From an uncultured Alphaproteobacteria bacterium (lineage in GTDB: Bacteria > Pseudomonadota > Alphaproteobacteria > Rhodobacterales > Rhodobacteraceae), in assembly GCA_902574225.1 (NCBI GenBank), contig CACGMO010000018.1:1-43591 (forward strand): a DNA stretch of 43,591 nucleotides, read 5' to 3'. Each line of letters begins with the position of its first letter. Positions within the stretch are counted from its first letter, which is position 1. A program made the translations under genes and the position numbers. The notes below the pieces were generated by a model. It was not told the origin of the DNA and did no database searches. It saw only the letters and a list, made by a program, of their open reading frames with translations. Shown here one piece after another: positions 7,226-15,338 of the stretch.

Positions 7226-9106
7226 CTATTCGTTGAAATGATCACGAATATAGTCAGGTTGTTGGCTGGGCGGATAGGATATTGTTTCTGCATTAGTTCT
7301 AACATAAAAAAACTCATGTTTTTGATCATACCCTTTAAGCTTATTGTATTGGGAATGATTACACCATATAGGACTTCGACTAGGATCAACTCGAATAGCA
7401 CAAACATTTTCTGAACCTATCTTAGTTATTTCAATTATAATGTGTTCTACTGAACGTACTGTCAGGCTTTCCTTGATAATGTTTTGAATATCTCTTTTAT
7501 ATTTGTCGATATTTTTGAAATTGTCTTCAAATATACCAGAAATGCCACCACTGTCTTTTACTCCAACAAGAAGGGTTCCTCCCACAGAATTTAGAAATCC
7601 ACCAATAGTTTTTATAGCTGAGTGGGTTATAGCCTCGTCTTTTTTTCCACTATGCTGATTTATGAAAAAAGTTTCCTTGAATTCTACCATCTTATTCTCG
7701 TGGCCATTAATTAAACGTTTAATAAATTTGGGGTTCTTTAAATTTTCATTCCAGCTTTTTTCAACCGAGCTTCCAAAATCTTTTTTTAATTTTTTCGAAA
7801 GTTTCTCAACAAGAGTTGTTTGATAATCCCAATTCCTCTCAAGATAATCAGCATATAAACCTAGTTGGACTAGCTTTTGTCTAACACTCGCAATGGAGTA
7901 TCCTTTTTCATGAATATCTTGCTCGGAAAAATTTGTTCCTAGCAAATAGAGGTCTGGTTCTTTTGGACCCGGCAAACCACTTAACTCTCTCGAAATGGTT
8001 TCAAGCTCTAAACCGTTATTTGCTAATAATGTAAGTCTATTAGTTTTAAGCAAACTCCATTTCTCGAAACCTAACTTGTATTTCTTATCTATATGTTCTG
8101 GCTCATTACCCTCAATGTAGATTCTATAAAAGTTTTCATAAAAACGGAAAACTAAGAAAAAAACTCCAAAACAGGAAAAGCACAATAGTAATACCGCTAA
8201 GCCGTAATTTGTTTGACCCAACCCTAGTGTAAGAAGAATCAAAGATTTTATTGTTTCTGGTACTAAAAAACTTCCAAATATAAGAAAAACGTTTACGAGT
8301 AAAGTCAAAATAAACAGACCTGAAATAACTCTGTTTTTTAAATTAAGCTTTGCTGACGCTTCTCTAGCTCTATCATAAATCTTTTTATCAAAATCAAAAG
8401 CTTCCGCCTTAAATTTAGTAAAATCATCTATTCCATAAGCAGCAAGTAAATCGTCATCTGAAAGAGAATTTATTTCGTTTGTATTTTTCTTTTTAAAGGT
8501 GTTTGATCTGTTTCTTAAAAAAGAAACAACATTTTCTTTACTCTCTAAACGTAGCACATCATTCCCGTTCAAAACTGATAACGATGGGTAAACACTATCT
8601 ATCTTCACTTGGAATGGATCCAAAAATTTGTCCGTTCCCCTCATATATTCACTAAATTCACTCAAAGCTTTTATAAAACTCTTATTCTTAAATCGACTTG
8701 ATATAAGAAGGTTTCTGCTCTTTAAATTTTTAACAATAAGCGTTGGGAGGCATCCAATGACATCAGAAATTTGTACGGCATCGTAGCCAGCTAGCCAATA
8801 TTTCTGAATAACCTCTTTGTCTTCAGCAGTAAGCTTATCCTTCTTTAATTTCTTTCCTGACGATTTAAATCCTACATCTCTTAATGTGAGATTATCAATG
8901 GCTAGAAATTGACTAAGGGTAAGATTTTTCTTTTTAAGAAACTCATGTATTAGTGGTGCTCCAGAAGTATAATTGGTTATGTGAGGGGTTAGGTAAGACT
9001 TATCACTAAAGTTCTTAAGAAGAAGTTCTTTATCTCCAGTATTTTCTATCAGCTGACCTTTTTGGGCGATCTCAAGAAAATTTATTTTTTTCTTCTCTTT
9101 AGCCAT
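7226..9106 (-). CDS. Membrane protein with C-terminal Schlafen/AlbA_2 domain
   Basis: 626 aa. Residues about 92-133 (TAEDKEVIQKYWLAGYDAVQ...) look like a helix-turn-helix. Two membrane segments lie at about 259-283 and 301-323. Residues about 467-610 are an AlbA_2 domain: MVEFKET at 473-479, then GGFLNSVGGTLLVGVKDSGG at 502-521 and YVRTNAET at 601-608. AlbA_2 (Schlafen N-terminal-like) domains bind, and in some families cut, nucleic acid, and they are common in prokaryotic defence loci. Two helices that anchor such a domain at the inner membrane, with both large parts probably cytoplasmic, is an unusual layout. It is transcribed away from the caspase operon and shares a 97-bp gap with it. A role as sensor or effector of module A is possible but unproven. 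Confidence 0.7.
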   Translation of the reverse strand: MAKEKKKINFLEIAQKGQLIENTGDKELLLKNFSDKSYLTPHITNYTSGAPLIHEFLKKKNLTLSQFLAIDNLTLRDVGFKSSGKKLKKDKLTAEDKEVIQKYWLAGYDAVQISDVIGCLPTLIVKNLKSRNLLISSRFKNKSFIKALSEFSEYMRGTDKFLDPFQVKIDSVYPSLSVLNGNDVLRLESKENVVSFLRNRSNTFKKKNTNEINSLSDDDLLAAYGIDDFTKFKAEAFDFDKKIYDRAREASAKLNLKNRVISGLFILTLLVNVFLIFGSFLVPETIKSLILLTLGLGQTNYGLAVLLLCFSCFGVFFLVFRFYENFYRIYIEGNEPEHIDKKYKLGFEKWSLLKTNRLTLLANNGLELETISRELSGLPGPKEPDLYLLGTNFSEQDIHEKGYSIASVRQKLVQLGLYADYLERNWDYQTTLVEKLSKKLKKDFGSSVEKSWNENLKNPKFIKRLINGHENKMVEFKETFFINQHSGKKDEAITHSAIKTIGGFLNSVGGTLLVGVKDSGGISGIFEDNFKNIDKYKRDIQNIIKESLTVRSVEHIIIEITKIGSENVCAIRVDPSRSPIWCNHSQYNKLKGYDQKHEFFYVRTNAETISYPPSQQPDYIRDHFNE

Positions 9107-9203
9107 TAATTAAATTTCCGCTAAACAAAATATTTTATCAATGCTACTTTATCAAAAGTCACTGTTTAGACAAAACTTTAAAAAATGATGCTTTTTTATT
9201 TAA

Positions 9204-9410
9204 TTGAAAATTTTTGAAAAAAAAAATTGCCTTAAGGTTCTGAAGATACCGTTCTTCCTGGTTTCTCTGAGTTTTTTGACCGGCTGCTGGTGGCAAGAGA
9301 TGCTCTGTAATTCCGCAATGAGAGATGAACACAATAATAGTAGAATGTTTTATGATGAATGCACGGCGATTAATGATCCGGCGACAAGGGGCTGGTTACT
9401 TGAACAATAA
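9204..9410 (+). CDS. Small lipoprotein, first gene of the caspase operon
   Basis: 68 aa from a TTG codon. Residues 10-27 are hydrophobic (LKVLKIPFFLVSLSFLTG) and end in a lipobox L-T-G-C with Cys 28, so it should be lipidated and exported. The mature part is only about 40 residues, with two more cysteines (Cys 35 and Cys 53) that could form a disulphide. The ribosome site is weak, so the exact start is uncertain. It lies 18 bp upstream of the next small membrane protein gene and looks co-transcribed with the caspase gene. No function is recognised. Confidence 0.55.
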   Translation: MKIFEKKNCLKVLKIPFFLVSLSFLTGCWWQEMLCNSAMRDEHNNSRMFYDECTAINDPATRGWLLEQ

Positions 9411-9428
9411 AACCATATGGAGTCAGAA

Positions 9429-9716
9429 ATGACAGCTATTCGATATACAGTGATATTGTTAATTTTGTCATCGTGTATGGCCTACGGCTTATATGTTTAT
9501 TTTGACTGGGGATCAGCAAAGGAATTTCAAAAGGATGTTGATTGGCTTTTTTGGGCTTGTGTGAAGATACTACAAGATTGGGGGAGGTGGACAGGTCTTG
9601 GCTACAATCTTTTAAACATTATTATATTTATAATTCTTCAGCCACTACTTATCTTAATATTCTTCGTACTTTGGAGGATAGAGGTGTCAAAAAGAAAAAG
9701 ACGAGATGGTTTCTAA
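9429..9716 (+). CDS. Small two-helix membrane protein (TGLGYNL family)
   Basis: 95 aa from ATG 9429, chosen because GGAG lies 6 bases upstream; the in-frame ATG at 9417 lacks a site. One membrane helix or signal anchor is at about 6-25 and a second at 61-82, followed by a basic tail. The block from about 39 to 90 (FWACVKILQDWG, then TGLGYNLLNIIIFIILQP) is 34 of 52 identical to the 99-aa protein at 15339-15638, on the other side of the sigma factor. It overlaps the caspase gene start by 11 bp, so the two are likely translationally coupled. The function is unknown; the conserved TGxxYNLxNIxIF and QPxLILIFF motifs suggest a specific partner in the membrane. Confidence 0.7.
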   Translation: MTAIRYTVILLILSSCMAYGLYVYFDWGSAKEFQKDVDWLFWACVKILQDWGRWTGLGYNLLNIIIFIILQPLLILIFFVLWRIEVSKRKRRDGF

Positions 9717-12324
9717 TTTTAAAAACTTAAGACCATACAATGCAGCACAATCTTTAGCTTGGATAAAGAGCAGTCGAATATTAAGCGTTCTTATCATGAC
9801 TTTGAGCATAATGTTCTTTGGCTTTGCTTCATATGCTTCCGAAGATATGGATTTAGTGAAACTTAAAAGGTCTGCAGACGCTGGGGTTCCAAAAAGCCAG
9901 TTGGAGTTGGCACTAATATATTCTGAGGGAGCAAACGGTATCAGGAAAAATACTGAAGCGGCTATTAAGTGGTTTCGTCTGGCTGCATCTGCAGGAAATT
10001 CTGATGCACAGGTACTCCTTGCTGATGCAATACGAAGAGGCCTAGGAACACAAAGAGATATAAACGAAGCTATTATTTGGTACAAAATGGCAGCAGAAAA
10101 TGGAAACCCAATGGCCTTTGCAAGCCTTGGTCAAATTTATTTAGAGGGTGAGGGCGTAGTAAAAGATATTACAGAGGCGCTTGAATGGCTTAAACGCGGT
10201 GCAGAAGCTGATAACCCCTATTCACAAATGCGGTTAGGAGACAGTTATTTAGCGGGCCAAGGTGTTGAACGCAGTAAAGCAGAGGCTGAAAAATGGTACG
10301 AAAGAGCGATGACGAACTTAGAGCACCAGCGTCTTTTAAGATTAGGGAATAACTATCTATTTGGGAAAGGTGTTGAAAGAAATTTAGTAACGTCTTTCAA
10401 AAATTTTGCTGAGACGGCGAAGGGGGGGAATGCTGAAGGTCAGTTTAGAGTTGGGGATGCGCTCTACAAAGGTCTCGGAATTCCAAAAAATAAAAGAGAT
10501 GCAATACAGTGGTACAGTAAAGCCGCTAATAAAGGCAACATCTTTGCAAAACATGCCCTGGCACAGGCATATTTTAATGGTGATGGAGTTAGACAGGATA
10601 GATTAAAGGCATTAGAAATGCTTGAGGAAGCGGTAGAAGAAGGACATATTGACAGCTTATTTGCCCTTGGTCAGCTCTATCTACAAGGCGATTTTGTTGA
10701 GAAAAATATTAATAAAGCCTTCACCTTGTTTGAAAAGGCGGCAAAGCAAGGAGATGCAAACAGCCAATATGACGTTGGACTTCTTTTAAAAACAGGTGTG
10801 GGTGTTCAACAAAATGTAAAGGAGGCTTTCAAATGGTTTATGCTTGCCTCTGATCAAAATAATCCTGACGCACAACTAGAATTAGGATTGGCTTTCAGCG
10901 CTGGGAGTGGCGTTGAGAAAAACTTTTCAGAAGCATACAAATGGTTTCTTGTATCTGCGGAGGGAGGAAATAAGATTGCGCAAAACGAAGTTGGCAGAGC
11001 TTTAAGGGATGGATTAGGAGCCCCTAAAGATATGCAACAGGCTTTTGGTTGGTTTGTTAAATCCGCTAATCTTGGTTATAAAGAGGCGATGACAAATGTG
11101 GGGCTAGCCTATCTAGATGGCCAAGGAGTTATCAAAAACATCCAAGACGCAATAGAATGGTTCCGAAAAAGCGCTGATCAGGGTGATGCTAACGCTGAAT
11201 ACCATCTCGCAAAAATGTATTCTTCAGGAGTACATGTTTCTCCTAACCCGACAGAGGCATTCAAATTGATGCAGAGCGCTGCATTAAATGGGCTCGTTGT
11301 GGCGCAAAGGGAGTTAGGCGAGTTTTACAGCAAAGGAGTGGGTACAACAAAAAACCCATCTATGGCATTCGAGTGGCTAAATAAGGCCTCCGAGAACGAT
11401 GATGGTCGTGCCCATTATTTACTTGCTCAGGCTTATTTCAGGGGAGATGGAACGCAGAAAGATAGTAATATGGCCCTCCTTAAAGCTCAAAAAGCTTTAT
11501 CCCTCGGAATTTCAGAAGCATCTTTTTTAGTGGAGGTTTTGTCATCTTCAGCGGACATAAAAAGTAATCCTGTCCTTGATGAGGGTAAAGAGATAGAGTT
11601 TGGTAATTACTATGCTCTTATAATTGGAAATGATGATTATCAAAACGTCGATAAATTAAATACAGGTGCTGTTGATGCGAAGGCTGTAAATGAGATACTT
11701 AAAACAAAATTCAATTTTAAAACCGAATTGCTGATAAACCAATCTCGAACACAGATTTTGGATACATTATATAGTTACAGAACCAAACTTACTGAAAGTG
11801 ATAACTTATTAATTTTTTATTCTGGCCACGGTGAAAAAGATAAAAAGACTAATAGAGGTCACTGGCTTCCAGTTGATGCAGACCCTGAGAAGAAGTACAC
11901 ATGGATTTCCAATAGTGCCATCTTAGACGAAATAGAAGCCTCAGATGCCAAACATATTTTACTCGTTATTGACTCTTGTTTCTCAGGAATATTTGCAGAG
12001 AAACGTCTAAGGGAGAAAGAAGGGGTAAAGTCAATTCAAAGAGAGCTCCTCGAACAGAAAAGTCAATTGAAATCACGATGGGTAATGACTGCTGGTGGTG
12101 ATGAACCTGTCTTCGATGCTGCTCAGGGAGAAAATTCGATTTTTGTTAAGCATTTTTTGTTAGCACTTACTAAAGTTTCACAACCTATTACTGCAATGCA
12201 ACTTTTTGATCAAAGCATTAAAAACAGCGTTGAGCTAAATAGTAACCAAGTGCCTACGTATAGCCAAATTCAGCATGTAGATAGTCGAGGTGGCGAATTT
12301 ATCTTTGTGCGCGCTAAAAACTGA
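9706..12324 (+). CDS. Exported Sel1-repeat protein with C-terminal caspase domain
   Basis: 872 aa. Residues 24-44 are a hydrophobic signal segment ending FASYA, so the protein is probably exported and cut after Ala 44. About fifteen Sel1 (TPR-like) repeats follow, each with the A..L...Y..G.GV..N...A..W...AA..G pattern, up to about residue 610. The caspase (peptidase C14) domain covers about 640-870, with the catalytic His 708 in YSGHGE and Cys 758 in IDSCFSG. Both dyad residues are present, so it should be an active cysteine protease. Sel1 arrays usually bind protein partners. It is the last gene of an operon with two small membrane or lipid-anchored proteins. Its 3' end overlaps the 3' end of the anti-sigma-like gene by 11 bp. 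A role in defence, envelope stress or programmed death is inferred. If the signal segment is instead an anchor, the domains would still face the periplasm. Confidence 0.88.
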   Translation: MVSNFKNLRPYNAAQSLAWIKSSRILSVLIMTLSIMFFGFASYASEDMDLVKLKRSADAGVPKSQLELALIYSEGANGIRKNTEAAIKWFRLAASAGNSDAQVLLADAIRRGLGTQRDINEAIIWYKMAAENGNPMAFASLGQIYLEGEGVVKDITEALEWLKRGAEADNPYSQMRLGDSYLAGQGVERSKAEAEKWYERAMTNLEHQRLLRLGNNYLFGKGVERNLVTSFKNFAETAKGGNAEGQFRVGDALYKGLGIPKNKRDAIQWYSKAANKGNIFAKHALAQAYFNGDGVRQDRLKALEMLEEAVEEGHIDSLFALGQLYLQGDFVEKNINKAFTLFEKAAKQGDANSQYDVGLLLKTGVGVQQNVKEAFKWFMLASDQNNPDAQLELGLAFSAGSGVEKNFSEAYKWFLVSAEGGNKIAQNEVGRALRDGLGAPKDMQQAFGWFVKSANLGYKEAMTNVGLAYLDGQGVIKNIQDAIEWFRKSADQGDANAEYHLAKMYSSGVHVSPNPTEAFKLMQSAALNGLVVAQRELGEFYSKGVGTTKNPSMAFEWLNKASENDDGRAHYLLAQAYFRGDGTQKDSNMALLKAQKALSLGISEASFLVEVLSSSADIKSNPVLDEGKEIEFGNYYALIIGNDDYQNVDKLNTGAVDAKAVNEILKTKFNFKTELLINQSRTQILDTLYSYRTKLTESDNLLIFYSGHGEKDKKTNRGHWLPVDADPEKKYTWISNSAILDEIEASDAKHILLVIDSCFSGIFAEKRLREKEGVKSIQRELLEQKSQLKSRWVMTAGGDEPVFDAAQGENSIFVKHFLLALTKVSQPITAMQLFDQSIKNSVELNSNQVPTYSQIQHVDSRGGEFIFVRAKN

Positions 12325-13648
12325 ATGAGGATCCTTTAGGATAAAGAGGGTAGACTTTCTCAGTTTTCCAATCACCATCCTTATCGATAGCAACTCTATC
12401 AACAACACCATCTTCGTTTTCATCCAACAGCCATCGGAATGAATACTTCCCCTGATTATCAATTGATACCAACCCAAGACCATCTATAACTCTGTTGTCG
12501 TCCCGATCTATAGACATCTGCCATCCTGTATTTTCTTCATTTCGATGGGATATTATATTTGCATACCCACTATCATTTACATCTATATAAAAACTTCCGT
12601 CTCTTTGCCAAATAGCAGTATTAGGATCGCTAATCTCGTTACCATTCTCTGATGCATTATCGGCTATTGATAAAATCGACTTATCAATGATTTTATTACC
12701 CAACTCTATTTTCACCGTTCTGGAAAATAAGGAGCGTGGTACTGCCATAAAATTACTTGATGCCGTTTTTAAAAGATTGTCTCCATTTTTTAGAATTGTG
12801 AATCCAATAATCTGAGACTCAATTTTCTCCTCATTATCGTTAGGTGTATGAATATACTGAATGTAGTCTAGACCAACGGGGCCAATAACTTCATATGGGC
12901 CAAGCGACTTAGTTTCACCTTTCTTTATTGGCTTTCTATCGAGGAGGACCTGTTTTTCTCCTTTTGAGTCTTGATAAATTAAAGTTATGAGGCCAGAGCT
13001 TAATCCCTTTAAATCTATTCCAAGCTCAGCGCCAGTCACAACAAAATCTCCATTATCTAATTTATATGAAAAATCTTTTTTAAGATTAACAGTAATATCA
13101 ATTGTACCTTTCATGTCACCGGATAATGTCCGTCGTTTATCAGACTTCCGCTCAAGACCCTTTTTTTTCAGAGAGCTTTCTTTGTCTAAAAATACACCCA
13201 CATTAGCAAGTTTAATTTCGTTTACCAATTGATCAGAGCGCTCACCTGCTTGGAAGGAAGAATAAAATTCCCTTGCCAAGCTTTCATTACTTGTTGTCTG
13301 CAATTGATAAGCGCCTGTCCCAATGAAAATGCCAAAAGCGGCTATTGAGGCGGCTATAGCTCCACTACCAAAGTTGCCAAAGCTGAAACGAGCCCGCTTC
13401 TTTTTTTCTAAGCTTTCTTCCTTTTCAATTCTTTTCTTTCGGAGTCTTGCATAGAGGAGTTCAGGCATTTCCTTCTTTTCTTTAGTGTGCTTTAGCATCA
13501 CTGTATTTGCCAATTGAAACTTATAAATTCGTGCTTCTAATTCTTTATCTTTTACGCGAGCATTGCTTATATTGCTGGCTAGTTCAGGACTGGCATCGCC
13601 ATCCACATATTGCATTATTTGTTCATCTGTAAAGTCCATTCTACTCAT
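12314..13648 (-). CDS. Membrane-spanning anti-sigma-like protein with Asp-rich periplasmic repeats
   Basis: 444 aa. The N-terminus (DFTDEQIMQYVDGDASPELA) has the look of a short anti-sigma domain without the zinc-binding HxxxCxxC. A charged linker follows and then one membrane helix at about 94-115. Residues 116-444 would be periplasmic. Near the C-terminus there are three Asp/Asn-rich loops, DRDDNRVIDG (381-390), DENEDGVVDR (409-418) and DKDGDW (422-427), like EF-hand or thrombospondin-3 calcium loops. Its start codon overlaps the sigma stop (4 bp), the standard arrangement for an ECF sigma and its anti-sigma. I infer that it holds the sigma factor inactive until the periplasmic part is altered. 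The neighbouring exported caspase is a candidate for that. Confidence 0.75.
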   Translation of the reverse strand: MSRMDFTDEQIMQYVDGDASPELASNISNARVKDKELEARIYKFQLANTVMLKHTKEKKEMPELLYARLRKKRIEKEESLEKKKRARFSFGNFGSGAIAASIAAFGIFIGTGAYQLQTTSNESLAREFYSSFQAGERSDQLVNEIKLANVGVFLDKESSLKKKGLERKSDKRRTLSGDMKGTIDITVNLKKDFSYKLDNGDFVVTGAELGIDLKGLSSGLITLIYQDSKGEKQVLLDRKPIKKGETKSLGPYEVIGPVGLDYIQYIHTPNDNEEKIESQIIGFTILKNGDNLLKTASSNFMAVPRSLFSRTVKIELGNKIIDKSILSIADNASENGNEISDPNTAIWQRDGSFYIDVNDSGYANIISHRNEENTGWQMSIDRDDNRVIDGLGLVSIDNQGKYSFRWLLDENEDGVVDRVAIDKDGDWKTEKVYPLYPKGSSFSF

Positions 13649-14205
13649 TCCTCATTAGTGCTCTGTAATTGCTTATAAAGACAGTTTGAAAATGATTTCT
13701 TTGCTCTTGCAAGGAGAGGTAAGAGGGTTCCAAGTGGCATGCCAAGAAGCTTACTCATTCTTTCGGTTGTCATTGGCTTCCCTGAGCGATCATCGCGTCC
13801 ATTAATTTGCAAATAGAAAACTTGATATTGTTTTTCACTAAGTTTTTTAAGACACGTTTCGTAAGCTATGTTGGTATATACTTCTTCTGATACGTCAACA
13901 TTGAGATATGCTTCTGACATGTTTCTGATATCCGTTAGGATAATGTCATAATTTTTTTTACGCCGCCCTTTATCTATGTATATTCTTTCGAGGATCGTAC
14001 GCGCCCAAGCAAGAAAATGCTTCCCATCGAATTGGTCCATTTTTTCTATGCATCGAACACATGTATCGTGAACTATTTCTTCCGCTTCACTTTCATTCCT
14101 ATAACCATTTTTACTCTGTAGATAAAACATCCTATCAAACAGCTTTTGGTAGGAGTCTTTAAGCTGATCTTCAATCAAAACTTGCCAGTTTGTTTTGCGG
14201 TCCAA
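13645..14205 (-). CDS. ECF-like RNA polymerase sigma factor
   Basis: 186 aa from a TTG with GAGG 9 bases upstream. Region 2 is visible at about 40-85: EAEEIVHDTCVRCIEKMDQF, then DGKHFLAWARTILERIYIDKGRR. Region 4 is at about 115-175, starting LSEKQYQVFYLQ and including TTERMSKLLGMPLGTLLPLLARAKKSF as the promoter-binding helix-turn-helix. Length and the absence of regions 1 and 3 are typical of ECF (group 4) factors. It shares a 130-bp divergent region with the small-gene array, where a candidate promoter of its own type is found, and it is coupled to the anti-sigma-like gene. Likely function: switching on the array and perhaps the caspase operon. Confidence 0.85.
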   Translation of the reverse strand: MDRKTNWQVLIEDQLKDSYQKLFDRMFYLQSKNGYRNESEAEEIVHDTCVRCIEKMDQFDGKHFLAWARTILERIYIDKGRRKKNYDIILTDIRNMSEAYLNVDVSEEVYTNIAYETCLKKLSEKQYQVFYLQINGRDDRSGKPMTTERMSKLLGMPLGTLLPLLARAKKSFSNCLYKQLQSTNEE

Positions 14206-14274
14206 TGCAGAAACCTCGAATCATTTCATCTAAAATCTTTAGGAAAAATAGGACAAACTTTTTTTTTTAACAAC

Positions 14275-14305
14275 TGCAATAAAATCCACCTTCCACTCGT
14301 TAAGT
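14275..14305 (+). promoter_or_regulatory. Candidate ECF promoter of the small-gene array
   Basis: TGCAAT at 14275-14280, 11 bases, then TCCACTCGTTAAGT at 14292-14305. Read as an ECF promoter this is TGCAAT-N17-CGTT, with CGTT at 14298, 38 bp before the ATG at 14336. The same two blocks with the same 11-bp spacer occur at 16608-16638. The site lies in the gap divergent from the sigma gene. That the sigma factor at 13645-14205 uses it is inference. Confidence 0.7.
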
Positions 14306-14335
14306 ACTTTTGATCGCACAAAAATAGGTGAAAAA

Positions 14336-14578
14336 ATGGATAAATTTATAGTCTTTGCAACAATCTTTTTTCAAGGTGAGGTAAAACAGTTGGAATATAA
14401 GGCAATCGATTTCTCAACGAAGGAAGAGTGTTATGAATATATGACTAAACATGACAAGCACTTTGGTGAGGTTGTAGATGACATACGACAAAGCATCCAA
14501 CCTACGGGTAGACTTCTTGTTATTGGTTGTTCCGAGCGGAATAAAATTGTTCGCAATGACAACGGTGAATGGAATTGA
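14336..14578 (+). CDS. Small two-cysteine family protein, copy 1
   Basis: 80 aa, first gene after the candidate ECF promoter. Pattern: a short hydrophobic start (FIVFATIFF), an F-x-T-x-x-x-C-x-x-Y segment with Cys 32, and a C-terminal strand LLVIGC with Cys 65. The two cysteines are 33 residues apart, as in copies 2 and 5, and this copy is plainly most similar to copy 2 (FNGE/FQGE, LEY, CxEYxTK, GxLL). There is no signal peptide, so it is probably cytoplasmic. No known family is recognised; a small alpha/beta protein is likely. Confidence 0.65.
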   Translation: MDKFIVFATIFFQGEVKQLEYKAIDFSTKEECYEYMTKHDKHFGEVVDDIRQSIQPTGRLLVIGCSERNKIVRNDNGEWN

Positions 14579-14584
14579 ATTGAA

Positions 14585-14830
14585 ATGAGTCTTTTTATTA
14601 TTTGGGCAACCGTGGCCTTTAATGGTGAGGCCACTAACTTAGAGTATCAAGGTGGTTTGTTTAAAACACACGAAAAGTGTATTGAGTATTTAACGAAAGA
14701 AGAAAGTTACGTTTTAGAAACTCTCAATGAACATATTGATAATAAATATCCAGATGGAAAATTACTCATGTTGGCGTGTGGCGCTAGATCTAATTTTGAA
14801 AAATATAAACGATTAGATGAAACAATATGA
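14585..14830 (+). CDS. Small two-cysteine family protein, copy 2
   Basis: 81 aa, 6 bp after copy 1 and clearly its duplicate: FIIWATVAFNGEATNLEYQG, then FKTHEKCIEYLTKE (Cys 32) and KLLMLACGAR (Cys 65). It lacks a signal peptide. The positions of both cysteines are identical to copy 1 although the rest has diverged, which suggests that the cysteines matter. It overlaps the start of a possible broken gene by 4 bp. Function unknown. Confidence 0.65.
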   Translation: MSLFIIWATVAFNGEATNLEYQGGLFKTHEKCIEYLTKEESYVLETLNEHIDNKYPDGKLLMLACGARSNFEKYKRLDETI

Positions 14831-14964
14831 ACACGGATGCAGTATCTTTGTCAGAGGTATCCCCTTGAGGAGAAATTGAGATAGAAAGAGTAACTCATGA
14901 GCACAAAGATAAGTTTTCATGCAATGTGTAAGATCAAAATGGAATTTTTAAAATAATTTTTTAA
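14827..14964 (+). pseudogene. Possible broken small gene with two in-frame stops
   Basis: An ATG overlaps the stop of the preceding gene in the ATGA style. The frame reads MNTDAVSLSEVSP, a TGA at 14866-14868, then GEIEIERVTHEHKDKFSCNV, a TAA at 14929-14931, then DQNGIFKIIF and a final stop at 14962-14964. Between the stops the translation looks protein-like, with alternating hydrophobic and charged residues. The array is otherwise packed tightly, so a decayed member is plausible in this 198-bp gap. It may equally be chance. Confidence 0.25.
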
Positions 14965-14966
14965 AA

Positions 14967-14997
14967 CACAATAATACTGCGCTCTCATTCGTTCAGT
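14967..14997 (+). promoter_or_regulatory. Third, weaker copy of the ECF promoter motif
   Basis: CACAAT at 14967-14972, exactly 11 bases, then CTCATTCGTTCAGT at 14984-14997. The second block matches the shared 14-mer at 10 of 14 positions and keeps CGTT. The first block keeps CAAT. CGTT at 14990 is 39 bp before the ATG at 15029, close to the 38 and 34 bp at the two better sites. The conserved geometry is what makes this worth listing. Confidence 0.5.
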
Positions 14998-15028
14998 GAA
15001 TTAGGTAACGATAAACAGGGAGCAAATT

Positions 15029-15316
15029 ATGAGCATTACGCTTGAAAGTAATTTTTCACATCATGCGATAAAGCGATCACAGCAAAGAGGAATAAGACCT
15101 TGGGTTGTAAATTTTATTTTGGAATACGCAGACAAATATAAGCACGCAAACGAAAGTTGCATCTCACAATTTATTTCTAAACGTAGGGTCAAAAAACTCA
15201 TTCAGGAAAATGTTTTGTCACCCGCGAAGGCAGCACTAATAGACGGAGTGGTTGTGATCGCTAAGGATGAAACCATAGTAACTGTCTTCCATAAGAAAAT
15301 GCGCTTTCGTAAATAA
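15029..15316 (+). CDS. DUF4258-like small protein
   Basis: 95 aa, AGGGAG 8 bases upstream. The HHAIKRSQQRGIRPWVVNFI segment near the N-terminus and the C-terminal VVVIAKDETIVTVFHKKMRF match the pattern of DUF4258-like proteins (H..xR..QRGI, then a strand pair ending in T-V-hydrophobic-H/Y). That fold is RelE/BECR-like and some members are thought to be toxins or nucleases; I cannot tell whether this one is active. It sits behind the third candidate promoter and 22 bp before the membrane protein gene, so it is probably first in its own transcript. No antitoxin-like partner is obvious. Confidence 0.55.
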   Translation: MSITLESNFSHHAIKRSQQRGIRPWVVNFILEYADKYKHANESCISQFISKRRVKKLIQENVLSPAKAALIDGVVVIAKDETIVTVFHKKMRFRK

Positions 15317-15338
15317 CTCAAGAAAAGGAAAGAGAATA

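Noticed and set aside
9142-9169. A fourth ECF promoter copy before the caspase operon (TGCTAC, CACTGTTTA).
   Set aside because: The distance to the start fits, but the best ungapped match to the 14-mer is 7 of 14, CGTT is absent and the spacer does not line up. Too weak to list.
14898-14957. A 19-codon frame (MSTKISFHAMCKIKMEFLK) in the gap before the DUF4258-like gene.
   Set aside because: No ribosome site and no homology; it overlaps the more protein-like broken frame.
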